The notes under the pieces: model-generated
Told to the model about the DNA's origin: nothing
Database searches by the model: none
What the model saw: only the letters and a program-made list of their open reading frames with translations
Part shown: piece after piece, positions 36,043 to 48,678 of the stretch
Position numbering within the stretch: position 1 is the stretch's first letter
Layout of the letters: every line of letters starts with the position of its first letter
Translations under genes and position numbers: made by a program
Source of the DNA: Entonaema liquescens
Lineage: Eukaryota; Ascomycota; Sordariomycetes; Xylariales; Xylariaceae
Reading direction: 5' to 3'
Assembly: GCA_902805475.1 (NCBI GenBank)
Contig: CADCSX010000001.1
Span: 682,001 to 746,000, forward strand
Length of the DNA: 64,000 nucleotides

Positions 36043-37881
36043 TGGAGAATCTTCATCGAAACAAGGGGGGAAACATGCACTTCACCGACAAGAAGCGTCT
36101 TCGAAGTGCCGATCCCTCTCGCTCCCGCGATGCTTGTCCGACGTGTCCGGCCAATCATATATCGCGGACGTAGACATCGTCTCCTCCAGGCCTAGTACCA
36201 GAGATCGTCGGTCGTTGGGGCCAAGTCTTCTTGTTGCCGGAGCATTCTCGCCTCTTAGTTTATCGCACCCCCCCCCCCCCAAAAAAGGACATATCACGAG
36301 GGTCCTCGTTAGGTCCGCGGCCTGCCACGTGCAGCATCAGCCGTCGCCTCTCATCCGCTCGCATAGTTCGCCCGTGCTGCCATAGCAAGCGGGGCTCGTC
36401 GTGTGGTAAGGCGCATTGGCACACTCCTCTACTAAAAACCTACCTGGCCAGTCAGCCAGTTTGCCTACTTAGCAGACGGAAGCCTGGCCCAGATAATACC
36501 TCAAGTATTATCGAAGCCTAGCTGGCGATCATGCTACAGCTATGCCGGCAACTAGATTTGTGCTTCTCCCCCAGAGATCATCAATGGGTCGCGGGTAATC
36601 GTTACGAGGTTATCAGGCACTATGTATGGAATGATACAGACGATCTCAAGCTGCGTAGTAGCTGGAAATGAAATTGGATCAACATAATTTGCAGCTACGG
36701 GAGCCAAACAGCAACTCAATCTCAACCCAGTCGGTTACGTGAGGTAAGAACCCTCGTGTTTTGGAGAGTCTTGATGATCACTGGTATCTACCACACATAC
36801 GTAGCCTTGGGTCCTTCTAGCTCAGCTTCGAGAAGCAGGATTTCGTCAGAGCCTCGTCTTTACCTTGGTTCCTACTTAACTAGTCATCCTGCCACGAGTT
36901 TGTCATGCATAACGCGGTAAGAATCCTCCCTACATACGATCATGAAAGGTTGACAAGTGGCCGGACGGTGATCTATCATGGATCTCTTCCCCTTGGGAAA
37001 CCAGCGCGCCGTGATCAACAAGGCGACATTCGCCCTGATCAGCAATGCGAGCTCGCGGAACAGGAGGATGGAAAAGCGCGGGACTCGCTGCGTTTTACTA
37101 TGTACGCTAGCCTGCCTAATAGATCGTGCATATAGTGGTCGCGGAATACCCAACGAAGTAAGTTGGGCTTGAAGCAGGACTCCACCGGGTCTCTGGTACC
37201 CTCCTTCACGTGCTAGTGCACGAAGCCGTCGCGTACGTACGTTGGTTTCTAGAAGCAGACGGGTGTGCACATCAACCCTAATCGGTTATGAAAATTCACC
37301 AGACTCGTACAGTAGTACATACGCACTGCCGTAAATGGGTAAAGCTCGTTTTTGAGTCCAGTCGCCGTGAGGACGGATGGCGGATCCAGCGGGAGCTTCG
37401 CTGAAGTCCCGAAACTCAGACGCAGCCAATAGGATGGAAGAAACCCGGATTTATAGCAGGATCCAAATATATGAAGTCTTTATCCTCGGACGCTATTGGC
37501 GCCATGGCTTTTCCCCCGTAAATTGGAGACATCTGTTTATACTTCACAATACGCTTCTTCCCGTCGCTGTCGCCGACACGCCTAGACATATACCCGGTTT
37601 ACTTGCGTAATATGAGCAATGCGTGGACATCCATTAGAGTTCAAAGCCACTCGTTGGTGTATCACGCTCCCGTGGTCTATGACGGCATGGACAACATCGT
37701 CTTTTGTACGTCACGACCTGAACCAATGTAAGATTCAGCACATTCAAACCTAGGTAGGCGGCCGTTGGATTTCGCCTGGGATCTACGTCTTACGTCCTTA
37801 CATGATCAAATACTAGACCGGTAAAATTGTCGAAGGAGCTGGTTATAATTTTAAAGGCGGATAGCTGCATCGATTTGCATC

Positions 37882-38939
37882 ATGACGATGGCTTCGGGCC
37901 AATGGGCGAATTTAGCATATAGGAAGTACCTTCCTTGGGAGGCTGCAGGCGTGGAGATAATTCCACCTGGGGAAGAGGAGGATATGAAGGCCGTGATCGC
38001 ACAGATCAGCGAAATGCAACGGCGCCAGTATAACAAAACACGGCATTGCTACGGTGGTACTCACGCCAGAACGCAAGGCATCGTCAAGGGAAAGTTTGTC
38101 GTACCTGGAGATTTGCCTAGACACCTCAAACAATCCGAGCTCTTCAGGGAAGCCGGGGAATACCCTGTGGCATGTCGCTATAGCTCGGAACCGGGCGATC
38201 CAGGTCTTGACGCAGGTGTTTCTAAGCGTGCTAAGCCACCAGCGAATTCTGACTTGGTGAACAGGACCGTATTGCCCAGCCACGAGGCTTTGCTATGAAG
38301 ATATTCAACGTGAATGGCGAAATGTTCGATGCCGGTCGGGATTATTCGACCCAAGACATCGAGTTTAACAGCGTACCAGCTATCGAACTCGCGGACACCA
38401 AAACAACCAGAGAGATATTAGGCATCCGTCTGATGTACGATAATGACAAGCCAGGGATGCACGCGCACTTAAAAGAGCGGCCCGATTATGAGCTTCAAGT
38501 CTCAAGAGACAAGGCTCCAAATAAGCATCTCGAGTCGATGAGATGGTATTCGCAAACTGCCTACCGCTTCGGCGATTACGTTATGAAATATCGTCTCGTC
38601 CCGTCGACAGAGACGCAACAAAAATTGGCAGAAGAAAAGGTAAAGCCGGAAGACGCCGACGATATATTGCACCGATGGCTGCAGAACTTTCACTCTACCC
38701 ACGACGCCGAGTTTTTATTCCAAGTGCAGCTTCTCGAGAACTTGGGGGATCAGCCCGTCGAGTATGCCGGCAGCACCTGGGATGAGAAGAAGTACCCTTG
38801 GCAGCCCGTCGCCGAACTCATCATTCCTAAACAGGAAAGTTTCAGCTACGAAAGAAAGTCGTTCTGGGAAGATCACATGAGGCTTGATCCGGTGGGTATC
38901 GCACGATTAATTATTCCCTCTCCTCTGCTACCAAAGTAG
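37882..38939 (+). CDS. Catalase-like (heme peroxidase-family) protein
   Basis: Exons 37882-38211 and 38265-38939 encode 334 residues. Exon 1 ends EPGDPGLD and exon 2 begins DRIAQPRGFAMKIFNVNG; this junction rebuilds the conserved (S/T)xEPGDPGLDDRIxQPRGFAMK block of fungal catalase-like proteins. The 53-bp intron has a GC donor (GAC|GCAGGT) and an AACAG acceptor; no GT donor gives the right frame. Other family marks: THARTQG with the presumed distal-pocket His at about residue 61, FVVPGDLPRHL, YPVACRYSSEP and QTAYRFGDYVMKYR. The protein is much shorter than true monofunctional catalases (about 500 or more), as usual for this lineage-expanded group, and the typical C-terminal proximal heme Tyr motif was not identified. 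Peroxide turnover is therefore uncertain. No signal peptide. The neighbouring retrotransposon begins 486 bp downstream. Confidence 0.85.
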
Positions 38940-39425
38940 AACACACCCCTTATTCCCTCTTTCTAAATTTGGAACATTATACGAACTGAGCCCCAAAGTG
39001 CGATCCCGAGAGTCATACCAACAAATAATTGCTGACCTTAAATGTAGTGGCATGGCCTCGTGACACTTCAGCCTCTAGGAAGTTCGAATCGTTTGAGAAG
39101 AGTTTGTAAGTGCAGCTACATAGGCCTAAAAATATGACCGGGTTCTTACAGAGTCTCGGTAGTATATCCAGCCAGTAGTGCCTTGAGGCGGAAAATGAAC
39201 GCAAGGCAAGAAATTAACGTCCAAAGCATCGATCAAATCCCAGGTTGACTCACGGCCTAATTGATTACTTCAAAGTACGGCAATAAAAAGTTGCGATACC
39301 TGGGGTTGCATTCAGAACTAGAGAAGTTTGCAAGAAATACTAGGCGTGCAGGTCGGTTAGAATGATTGCGAGACCGTCCACTACCGGTATATACGCAAAT
39401 CTGGGGCACGAGCGAATAGTATACG
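38940..39425. other. Intergenic, catalase-like gene to LTR
   Basis: No coding signal. It ends at the 5-bp target duplication of the LTR retrotransposon (ATACG at 39421-39425). Confidence 0.6.
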
Positions 39426-39630
39426 TGTCAGAGATGAGCCCGTGAGTGAGGTTATACGTAGAGTGAATACAGGAAGCAGCAGCGTAGCTGCTATGTGGTA
39501 GCAGATAGTAATAGTGATCTATTAACGCTTAACTTTCTAATTAGTAACGAAGGCGCGGAGCGCCTTTTATATATAATATGTACTGTAGATTTATCCTTAA
39601 TTTTGATTAGTTATCTTTAGATTCCTGATA
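39426..39630 (-). repeat. 3' LTR of the gypsy element (left)
   Basis: 205 bp, aligning end to end without gaps with the right LTR. It is the better-preserved copy: its first ~110 bp keep G residues that are A in the right copy, and its last ~90 bp carry C-to-T changes. Confidence 0.93.
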
Positions 39631-39645
39631 GAATCTCCTTTCCTC
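39631..39645 (-). other. Polypurine tract candidate
   Basis: Read on the minus strand, a GAGGAAAGGAG run sits immediately upstream of the left LTR, the expected place for plus-strand priming of a minus-oriented element. Confidence 0.6.
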
Positions 39646-42614
39646 GAATACTCTTATCTTTAAGAGCGATATGTTACTTTTATTATTGCGGGGTAGTTAT
39701 GGTGGCGTTGGAGGTGTTTAGCGGGTTCGAGTGAAATATTTACGTTTTTTATAAGAATTTTGTGAAAATAACGTGAATTATTTTATAATTCCTTCGTTTT
39801 TAGTATTGGTTTTTTGCGTATATATTATTGCTTTTTTTCTATTATTTCTTTTACGTTATTTTTTAGTAATAATTATATTATTCCTTTTATTATTATTTTC
39901 CGTTTATTATTTTTAATATTAACGTAACCGTTATTTCGTTGTTTATATTATTATTATAACTTTTTACTTTATTTTTTATTATCGTTATTTGGCTTTTTTT
40001 GTGGTTTGGAAAGGTTAAAAAAAGCGGTTGTTACGTTATTATAAGGAGGATAATTATATATTTAATGTATTTTTTCGTTTTTTAAGCGGTGGTTGTTAAT
40101 TTATTAAATAGTCGCATTAATTAAATATATTTATTATTGTTATTGGAGTAAAACTTGTAATGATGTGATTTTTTTTTTTATTTTTATTTTGTTTTATTTG
40201 TTTATATGTTTTATTAATTTATTAGTATCTTAAAATTTTATAGGATAAATTTTTAACACTTTTTAAATATATGCGATAATATTATTATTATGAATTTATT
40301 TTTGTATATTATTTATTAGTTTGTAACTAATTTACTATTTAATAATTAAAAATTTGTAACGTTTAAATTTAAGTGAAAAAGATTTTTTAAAGTAAAAAGA
40401 GTAAAAAACAGTTTTTTGCCATTTATTTTGCCGAAGTTACTAGCGAAAAGGCGGCGAAAAGTTAGGAACATTACTTATTATTCCAAAATCGTATAACTTA
40501 AGTTACGGAACAAATTGTCCAAGTGGTTAAATAAATTAACCGTATTTTCGAAATTTTATTAACCGCTTAATAAACAATAATTAACTCTTTAAACCAATTT
40601 TTTACCGTATATAAGAAAATTATTAATAAATATTTTATTATTATTTCGTTTAATTTACTTATTAATTCGCTATTTTATAACATTAAAATATATTTTAAAT
40701 AAAAAGCAATAATAAAACTAAAAATAGCGATGGTAATTTTAACAAAAATGCTAATATAAAAACCGGTAATAAAGCTAATAAATTAAATAATAATTAAAGT
40801 ATTTTCCGCTAATTTTCCCTTAACATTTTTATATCTTATATTATTTTATACGCCACTTATAATCCATAATTAATAAACAATTATTTCGTTAAAAATAAAT
40901 TTATATTATTATTTACCTTTTTTATTTCGGAAATAAATTATATTATCTTATAATAAATTTTTTATTTTATAAATATATCCATTTTATATAAATATAATAT
41001 TTAATATATAATTACTTTATTATTTTTTCCGTTTTAATTTTATCTCCTTCCTTTTTATATTACTTTTATCATATTTAATTAATTACGTCCGGTAGCTTAT
41101 TAACATTATTATTATGTATATATTTATTAAAAACTTAATATTAAAAAAGTACGTTACATATTTATCACCAATATATTTATCCTTTTATTTACCTTTATTT
41201 TTTTATTAATTTATTATTATTTAAATATTTTAATTAAGTGTTAATATTATAATAAAGTAAAAAAATTTTATAATTTTATTTATAATAAAATTAAAAAGAT
41301 TATTAAGAAAATATAATTAATTATTAAATAATATTTTAATTTTTATTTAATAAATTTGTAATTTTAACTTTTTTTATTTTTATTTACTTTTTGTTAACTT
41401 TTCTAAAATACTATTATCCAAGTTTAAGATAACTTAAAAAAGGTTTTGAATGTTATGAAATAGGTGCGAAATAAAAGTGGTGTTCGTGTAGAGTAAAATT
41501 GTTGCGTTGCAAAGTTGGATTGTAAAGAACGTTTAATTAAAGCTGTTAAAAAAACAAGGTTGTAGTTTGCTTATAGCATATTTGTTTTAAGTAAGGTATA
41601 TGATACTTTTAATTATTTTGTTTATTTTTATATTACGGTAAATAGTATTTTTTTTATACGTAGTTCCGTAGTTAATTTCTTATAAGGTTGTGATTTTAAA
41701 AAATAAAACTTTAATTTCGAAATTAAGAAGGATTTTTTTACTTTTTTTTCGGGTAGTGATTAGTTTATAACGAGTTTATTAATTGATGTTAAAAATTAAT
41801 ACTAATGTTAAATTTTTGTGGTTTTTTTTTTATCTCGTAATTTTTATTTATACATAGTTTTTAATTTTTTTAAAACGTCTTTAACCTTTTCTTAAAAATT
41901 ATTAATGTTGTTATAACTTAATTATTTAATTAAATACTATTTATTTTTCTTTAATTTTTTATATTTTAAGATTACCTTTATGGTAAATTTGTCATTATTT
42001 ATTAATATAATTAATTATTCCATTAATTTTTCATTAGATTTTTTAATATATAATTTTAAATAATTTATATTAAATATATTATATATCTTATAATATATAA
42101 ATAATTTTAACTTATAAGTTATATTATATTTTCCTATTACTTTAATTATTTTAAATAAACTTAAATACTTATTTATTAACTTTTTATTAAATTACCTTTA
42201 ATTTATATACTTTATAAATATTAAAATTTTATCCTTTTTTTTAAATATTTATTTAAACCATTTCTTATTATACCATTTTACATATATTTCGTTTAACGCT
42301 TTAAACAATTTAATTATAATAAACTTTATTTTATATATTTTTTCAACTACTTCTACGCCTCTTTACACATTTCTTCCAAATTACAACACTATTAAATTAA
42401 TAAAACCCTTAAACTAAAAACCTATATAAATATACATTAAAATTTATTTATATATTAAATATATTAAAATATTATATACCCATTTAATTAATACCAATTT
42501 TTCGGCTTAATCATTTTATTCGTAATTATAAAAAATTTATAAATAATATTCCAAGTTTTAATTTTAACATTTAATTTATTTATTTATCTATAAATAAAAT
42601 AATATATTTAGTTA

Positions 42615-42881
42615 TTAAGTTATTATAAACTTATAGCAAAATATTAACCAAAATTTACTTATAAACAATAATTTTTTATTAAAAATAATTTTTTTTAATA
42701 AATTTATATATTTAAAAACATATTCAAAAAATATATCCGTTAAACTTAAGGTTATAAATTTTTTTATTACAAATATATATAACACATATTTAAAAAACTT
42801 ATTAATAATTATTAATATATTATCGTAGTTTTTCTTTATTTGTATTAAAGATACTAATAATCCAATAATAAAGTTAAACAA
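42615..42881 (-). pseudogene. Retrotransposon integrase core remnant
   Basis: An 88-codon open stretch whose residues track a gypsy integrase core: NFIIGLL, then YDNILIIINKFFKYVLYI, then FISKFWLIFCYKF. Expected catalytic or conserved Asp positions read Asn (FN for MD, NK for DR), as G-to-A mutation of GAY codons would give. Not functional. Confidence 0.8.
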
Positions 42882-44379
42882 AATCTTTTTACTTAAACCG
42901 TTAAATATAAATAAAAAACTTAATTTATCGTAAAATAAATATTTCCGTACCTTAGTTTTTTAGTATATGATATAAATGTTTATATAGCGTTTTATATTTT
43001 TTTTTAAACCATTTCAATAATAATAATTTATAATTTATTAAATTGTTTTTATAATTCTTTAATAACCTAATAACACTATATTATAATAATTATATAACAT
43101 TTTTTTCTTTAATGTTGGAAAAATGTATATCTTACCTTTAAATTTTAATAATTTATTTTCTTTTATTTAAAATAACGTAATTATATTATAATTTCTTTAT
43201 TATTATTAAATTCTTAATTAAATATATTTATTAGATATTTATTCCTTATATATTTCCTTTAAAAATAATACGTTTAAATCCTTAATATTTCTTAAAGCCA
43301 TTAACATATACCTACATTTGTAAAACGTTGGTTAATTTCCTTTATCTCTTATTTCGATTATACTATTACTACTTATCATTATCGAAATTCCTTAATTATT
43401 CTTAAACTTTCTTAAAAATTTTAATAATATTTTTTTTCTAATATTATATATATTTAATAGTAAAGTATACACTCCCATAACTACTTCTTATTTATACACA
43501 TTTAAATCATTAATTACCGGTTAAAATACCCCCTAACTATTCCAAAACTTTTTTTAAAATTTTGGTAATATATTTTATCTAATTTCGTTTTTCTCTTCTA
43601 TATTTATATAATCTAATCGCCATAATATACCATCAACTAAATTCAAAATCCTTAATTTATATACGATTTAAAAATTAAAGTTTGCCAATTCTTTTACCCA
43701 TTAAACTTACCTACTATTTAATTTTAATTTATTTATTAAATATTATAGGTTTAAATAATTAATAATTATTTTCACCGTTCTTAATAAATAAATTAAATAA
43801 TATTTCCATTTTTCAAATACATCAACTATTATTAACATTTCCACATCAAACATTATATAATTTACTTTAACCCCTCGCAACTTCCTTAACACAAAAGTTA
43901 TAAAATACCATTTATTATCATATTTCTAAAATAACATTACCCTAATTACTTATTATAAAATATCTATTTCTAATCTTATAAATAATTATATATTAAAATA
44001 TTTAAATATAAAAGTTTTTATAAATTTTTTTTTTAAAATCTCAAACGTTTTTACTACTTCCTTATTTAATTCGAAATTAAATTGTTTATCACCCTTTAAT
44101 AAATTTATTAATAAAATAGTTAATTTCAAATAATTTTTAATAAATCTTTTATAAAAACTTATAAAACCTAAAAATGTTTATATATTATAAACACTAATAA
44201 ATTATAACCACTCCGTAATTATAAACACTTTATCCTAATCCATTTCTATTTTTTTAATTATAATTATAAAGTTAAAAAACGTTATCTTTACCGTATAAAA
44301 TTTATATTTTTAAAGGTTAATATATAATTTTTATTTTTATAACTAAGTTAAAATATTATAAATATCCTAAATATATTAT

Positions 44380-44640
44380 TCTTTATCCTTTAAATAAATT
44401 AAAATATCGTTAAAATAAATTATATATATTATATTTATTAAATTTATAAATATATAATTAATATAATTTTAAAATAATATTAAAACGTTAAATAATTTAA
44501 ATAATATTATAAAATATTTAAAATATCCGTATTTTATTTAAAACGCCATTTTTTATTTATTTTTTTTACAAATATGTAATTAATGGTACGCATTTTTTAG
44601 ATTTAATTTTGTAAAATATTTTATTCTAAATAATTTATTT
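44380..44640 (-). pseudogene. Retrotransposon reverse transcriptase remnant
   Basis: Minus-strand translation shows KYFTKLNLKNAYH (from YFTKLDLRNAYH) and, about 70 codons later, YFNDILIYLKDKE (from the YxDD box YFDDILIYSK), interrupted by stops. Spacing and order match Ty3/gypsy RT. Confidence 0.85.
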
Positions 44641-46819
44641 AAAATCTTACCAATTAATAACAAAGCCATCCTATCCTTATAAATAACCTTATTAAATCTT
44701 TTATAATTTATATATAATCGTAACTTACTACTTAATTTAAAGATAAATAATACCAAAACATTAACAAAACTTTTAAATAATCATATTTATCTTTTTTACA
44801 AAACATTATCTATATATTCCTTTAATTTTTTTAATTTCGTTTTTACCAAAAAATATATTAATCCAAATAAAAAATTTTTTCTTTCTTCAAAGTTAATAAA
44901 ATAATCCTATTATTAATATTCCGGGAAAATAAAAATTTTAAAAACGTCGAAAATTTTTACATATTTTTTATATTTAAACAAAATCATAACCTTACCACCA
45001 CTTTCTCGCAAATTAAAATATTACCCGTAAATATTAATTCCCCCTATTATTTTTAATGTTAATATAATTACTCTTTTTACCTTTTTAAAAACCTTCTTAA
45101 TTTTTTTCTTCTTTTACACTAAATAAACTTTTACTATATCAATACAATAATACCATTTTCGGTACTGTTTTTTTAAAATTACGTTAATATTTATAAATTA
45201 AAACATTCCTAAAATAACGTTATAATTAAAATTTTAATTTACCACTTCTACTTCGTTAAAAATACTACAAGTAACGCCTTAATTATCTCTTATTTTTATA
45301 AATGTAAAACATTAAGTTAATATTTTATTTACTCTAAAAAAACCTTTTAAATTTTTTCCTAATAAAAATTCTATTATTACCACTAAAAGTACATATTTTA
45401 TTTAAACTAAATTAAAATTTACTCCTATATTTATTAAAATTTATAAAATAATCTATTTACACCCTATTTATAACTTTATTATTACTTCAAATTTAATATA
45501 AATTAAAATAAACCTTTATTATAAATCTTATATTCCTTTACCCAATATTAATATTTAATTTACATTTTTTACTACTCTTTCGTTTTTCCTTTTTAAGTAA
45601 TAATTTATTAAATATCTTAAATTATTACATTTCTAACATATTATTTTAAAATAATTATATTTAAAATATCTTTATTTTTTATATAAAACATATTTCTTAA
45701 ATTACTACAAGTGAATAATAAATCAATTATATATTTAATCTTTATCAAAAAAACTATTTTATTTTAATTTTAAATAATTATTTAAATAACATATTCGCAA
45801 TCTATTTACTAATTATCTTTTTTTCGGTTTTTTTTTTTCTCCTATTTTTTTTATTTCCTTATTTTCTTTTTTTTATTTTTATATAATAAATTTAAACAAT
45901 TTAACTTAGCTTTTTAATTTATTTTTAATTTTTAAAATAAAACCTTTAATATATTTTACTTTTAATTCTAAAATAAAGTAAATTAATAAATTAAATACTT
46001 TTATCTTTTCGGAATAATACTTTAGATTTCCTACTTTTAATACCTCATATTTATCCAAAAAAAAAATAAATAATTTATTAATTCCTTAACAAAACTTTTA
46101 CATTATTATAAATACATTAAAAACCCACGCATCCTTATTTCCAACTATATTTCGAAACCATTTTTCTATTTTTTCCTAAATATATTCCTCTAATCCCTTT
46201 CGTTTAATATTAAAATAACAATACTATTACCGCGCAACTTTTCCTACCAAACAAACCGTTACAAATACTATCTTCTCTAAATCTATTTAATAATAATTTA
46301 AAAAAAACCACACCTTTAACCTAACAATAAAAACAATTAATTTTATTCTTATTTCATCTTTCTCCCCCTTATATTATATACTCAAAAAGAAAAATTTATA
46401 TAATACCAAACTTCTATTATAACTACTTTTCTTTAATCTTTCCTTTTTATAACTTATAGTAAAATTGCAACCTTTTTTTAAAACCATTAATTATTTAATT
46501 TTCCTTTTTTTTTTATATTACCTCTTTAATTCTTATAATTATTTATCAAATTCTTAATTTATAAAAACTTTAAAATCAATATTATCTTATTATAAAATTA
46601 TCAATAAAACCATTAATATTAACTTTACTAATATAAGATTTACGTTATTTATTAATTAACTATTAAATATTTATAATATATTCGTTATTATATCGCTAAA
46701 TAACATCATATCTACCACAATTATTTAACCTTTTATTAATTAAGCCATTTTTTTTTATTAATTTAAATATTACATTATTTCTAATAAACAATCTATATTA
46801 ATAGGTAAAAACATTAAAT

Positions 46820-47024
46820 TATCAAAAATAAACCCATAAATAAAATTATACATAAAATAAATACAAAAAATAACAACATAACTACTGTATAATAATAAAT
46901 AATAATAGTGATCTATTAACGCTTAACTTCCTAACTAATAACGAAGGCACGAAACGCCCTTTATATATAATATATACTATAGATCTATTCCTAATTTTAA
47001 CTAACTATCCTTAGACCCTTAACA
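46820..47024 (-). repeat. 5' LTR of the gypsy element (right)
   Basis: 205-bp partner of the left LTR, carrying G-to-A changes throughout its length, including the terminal TG to TA. Confidence 0.93.
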
Positions 47025-48678
47025 ATATGCATAGGGTTTCTCGTCAGACAGGAAACGTTACGGGAGGTGGGATGCCGTATGCGAACAAGATCTTGGCCTA
47101 CGGACGAAAAGGCATGGCAATCTATAGGAAACAGTATACAGAGAGCAGTTTTACCAATTCAAATTCGTAATAGAAAGAAAGCATAATAAACCATGAGCCG
47201 AGCACAAAGCAGAAACAGAGAAGCACTTGATCGCATTTCGTATCACCCGACCCCCGAGGTAGGACTGAATATAAATAGTCGCCACATATTTGAGTGGGAT
47301 GGCTCCGAGTTAACAAGAACAACAACGACAGATTGTTGAGGTCGCTACGAACACACTTCCGTGAGAATATCAATCGTATCGCGGTTACATCGGAGGGGTC
47401 CCCTGGTTATATATAGATAGATAGACACCCGTGCGAGATTGGTAACCGATGATTGATGAGGGCAGAGTAGCAATGGGCATGGCATGCATAGGCCGGAGAC
47501 GACATTGCCGACTGCGTCCTTCCTGTTCGGCAGATTGACCGACAGTCGCCGGCAACCGGGAACCCTTTCTTCCTTCCCAGCTAGCTCAGCGCTTTCTTCC
47601 ATCTACCTAAAGTGTGTCGGATGCGCGGGATCGCTGACGCGCGCCTTCAGCCTTTCCCGCTATGTTCTGCTTATCTTAGGGATCGGCCGTCCGCCCGACC
47701 GAGAAGCTCGCTGTATCGCCCGCCGAGCTGGACGAGAAAGAAAAGAACGTTCTGGTAAATTGCCGCCCTGGGTGGCTCGCAGGAATCCTAGGTACGTCCT
47801 GACACACGGATGTCCGGGGTTCAGCGCTACGCGCCAAGCCGGCAGAGCAGACTTCGTATAGGGAGAGTGAGTATTGAAAGTAAACTAATACAAGCACTTA
47901 AAATTAACCAGGGATACTATTAAGATACCTAAGGTTATTATAACTTGCCTATATACATATAGCATACGAATTTGGGGCTTTAAGTTGACATCTGGCTTAA
48001 TATCGAGTCGCGGAGCTCAATCGACTCTAGAGCATTGACACCATTAAGAATGAAATAATAGATAATATATCGTATTAGATATTGCGAGGAGATTTGTCGA
48101 CGGCCTTTTATCATGAGGATAGAATAAGTTGATAGATTGGCTTGAAAATGGGGCTCATTAACTATAGTCTTAAGCCGTATAAGTCTTAATGTCCCGAACT
48201 TACCAATGCGCTCAGTAACGCTAAATAAATCCCTAAGAGTGATCTTCTCCTTATTGACTTAGGTCCCAAGCTCTTGGGACCGCCAAGGTATACTGCGATG
48301 AATTAAGGAATAATAATATCCAACTTGTCTTGGCACGGGCTAGCCAGAGGTGAATCAGAACGTTACTGTCTACGAACTTAACGTTTCGAAAACTATTCGT
48401 AACTAGCAAATCCAGGATTCTTCTGAATTTCATACAACAATACCCCTAGTATGACTTACTAAACTCAAGTGTATAGTCAATATAGTACGATGAGTTCCGG
48501 GGGCTTAGTATACCTATATATGCAGGCGAAACAGCTGTAAATCTTCATAGAATTTCAATTATCGTATGGGGTTCTTCCCCCTGCCCCCTTTTTTTTCTCT
48601 CCTTTGGATAAAGCTTCATATAGAAACTGACAACCGAACATAGGAAAGCGACGAAATTCACGCGTGGACACCTAATAC
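47025..48678. other. Intergenic, no gene seen
   Basis: Starts with the right target duplication. A GC-normal block at 47.1-47.9 kb has overlapping open frames on both strands (up to 125 codons) without motifs; 47.9-48.6 kb is AT-leaning. Nothing supportable. Confidence 0.5.

Larger units (their letters stand above)
30887..37881. other. Gene-free stretch with minisatellites
   Basis: About 7 kb without a supportable gene. Open frames up to 128 codons (for example 36884-37270, minus; 32591-32968, minus) show no motif and are contradicted by equally long frames on the other strand. 31.8-32.1 kb is dense in TACCTA/ACCTAC words. 33.4-36.1 kb holds at least seven short tandem repeats, listed separately where clear. 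Confidence 0.5.
39426..47024 (-). mobile_element. RIP-degraded Ty3/gypsy LTR retrotransposon
   Basis: A 7,599-bp element bounded by two direct 205-bp LTRs (39426-39630 and 46820-47024), each starting TGTCA-like and ending TGACA-like. The target duplication is ATACG on the left and ATATG on the right, one transition apart. The interior is extremely AT-rich with no intact frame. Remnants on the minus strand give orientation and class: reverse transcriptase at about 44.38-44.64 kb and integrase at 42.62-42.88 kb, in the RT-before-integrase order of Ty3/gypsy. A purine-rich tract lies directly next to the left LTR, where the minus-sense 3' LTR is expected. Almost all changes between the LTRs are transitions (G-to-A on the right, C-to-T on the left), the RIP signature. 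Confidence 0.95.

Noticed and set aside
36884..37270. 128-codon minus-strand frame and two plus-strand frames over the same bases
   Set aside because: No motif on either strand and no splice-linked neighbours; coding strand cannot be chosen.
47484..47861. 125-codon plus-strand frame next to the retrotransposon
   Set aside because: No recognisable motif, and minus-strand frames overlap it; coding evidence is insufficient.
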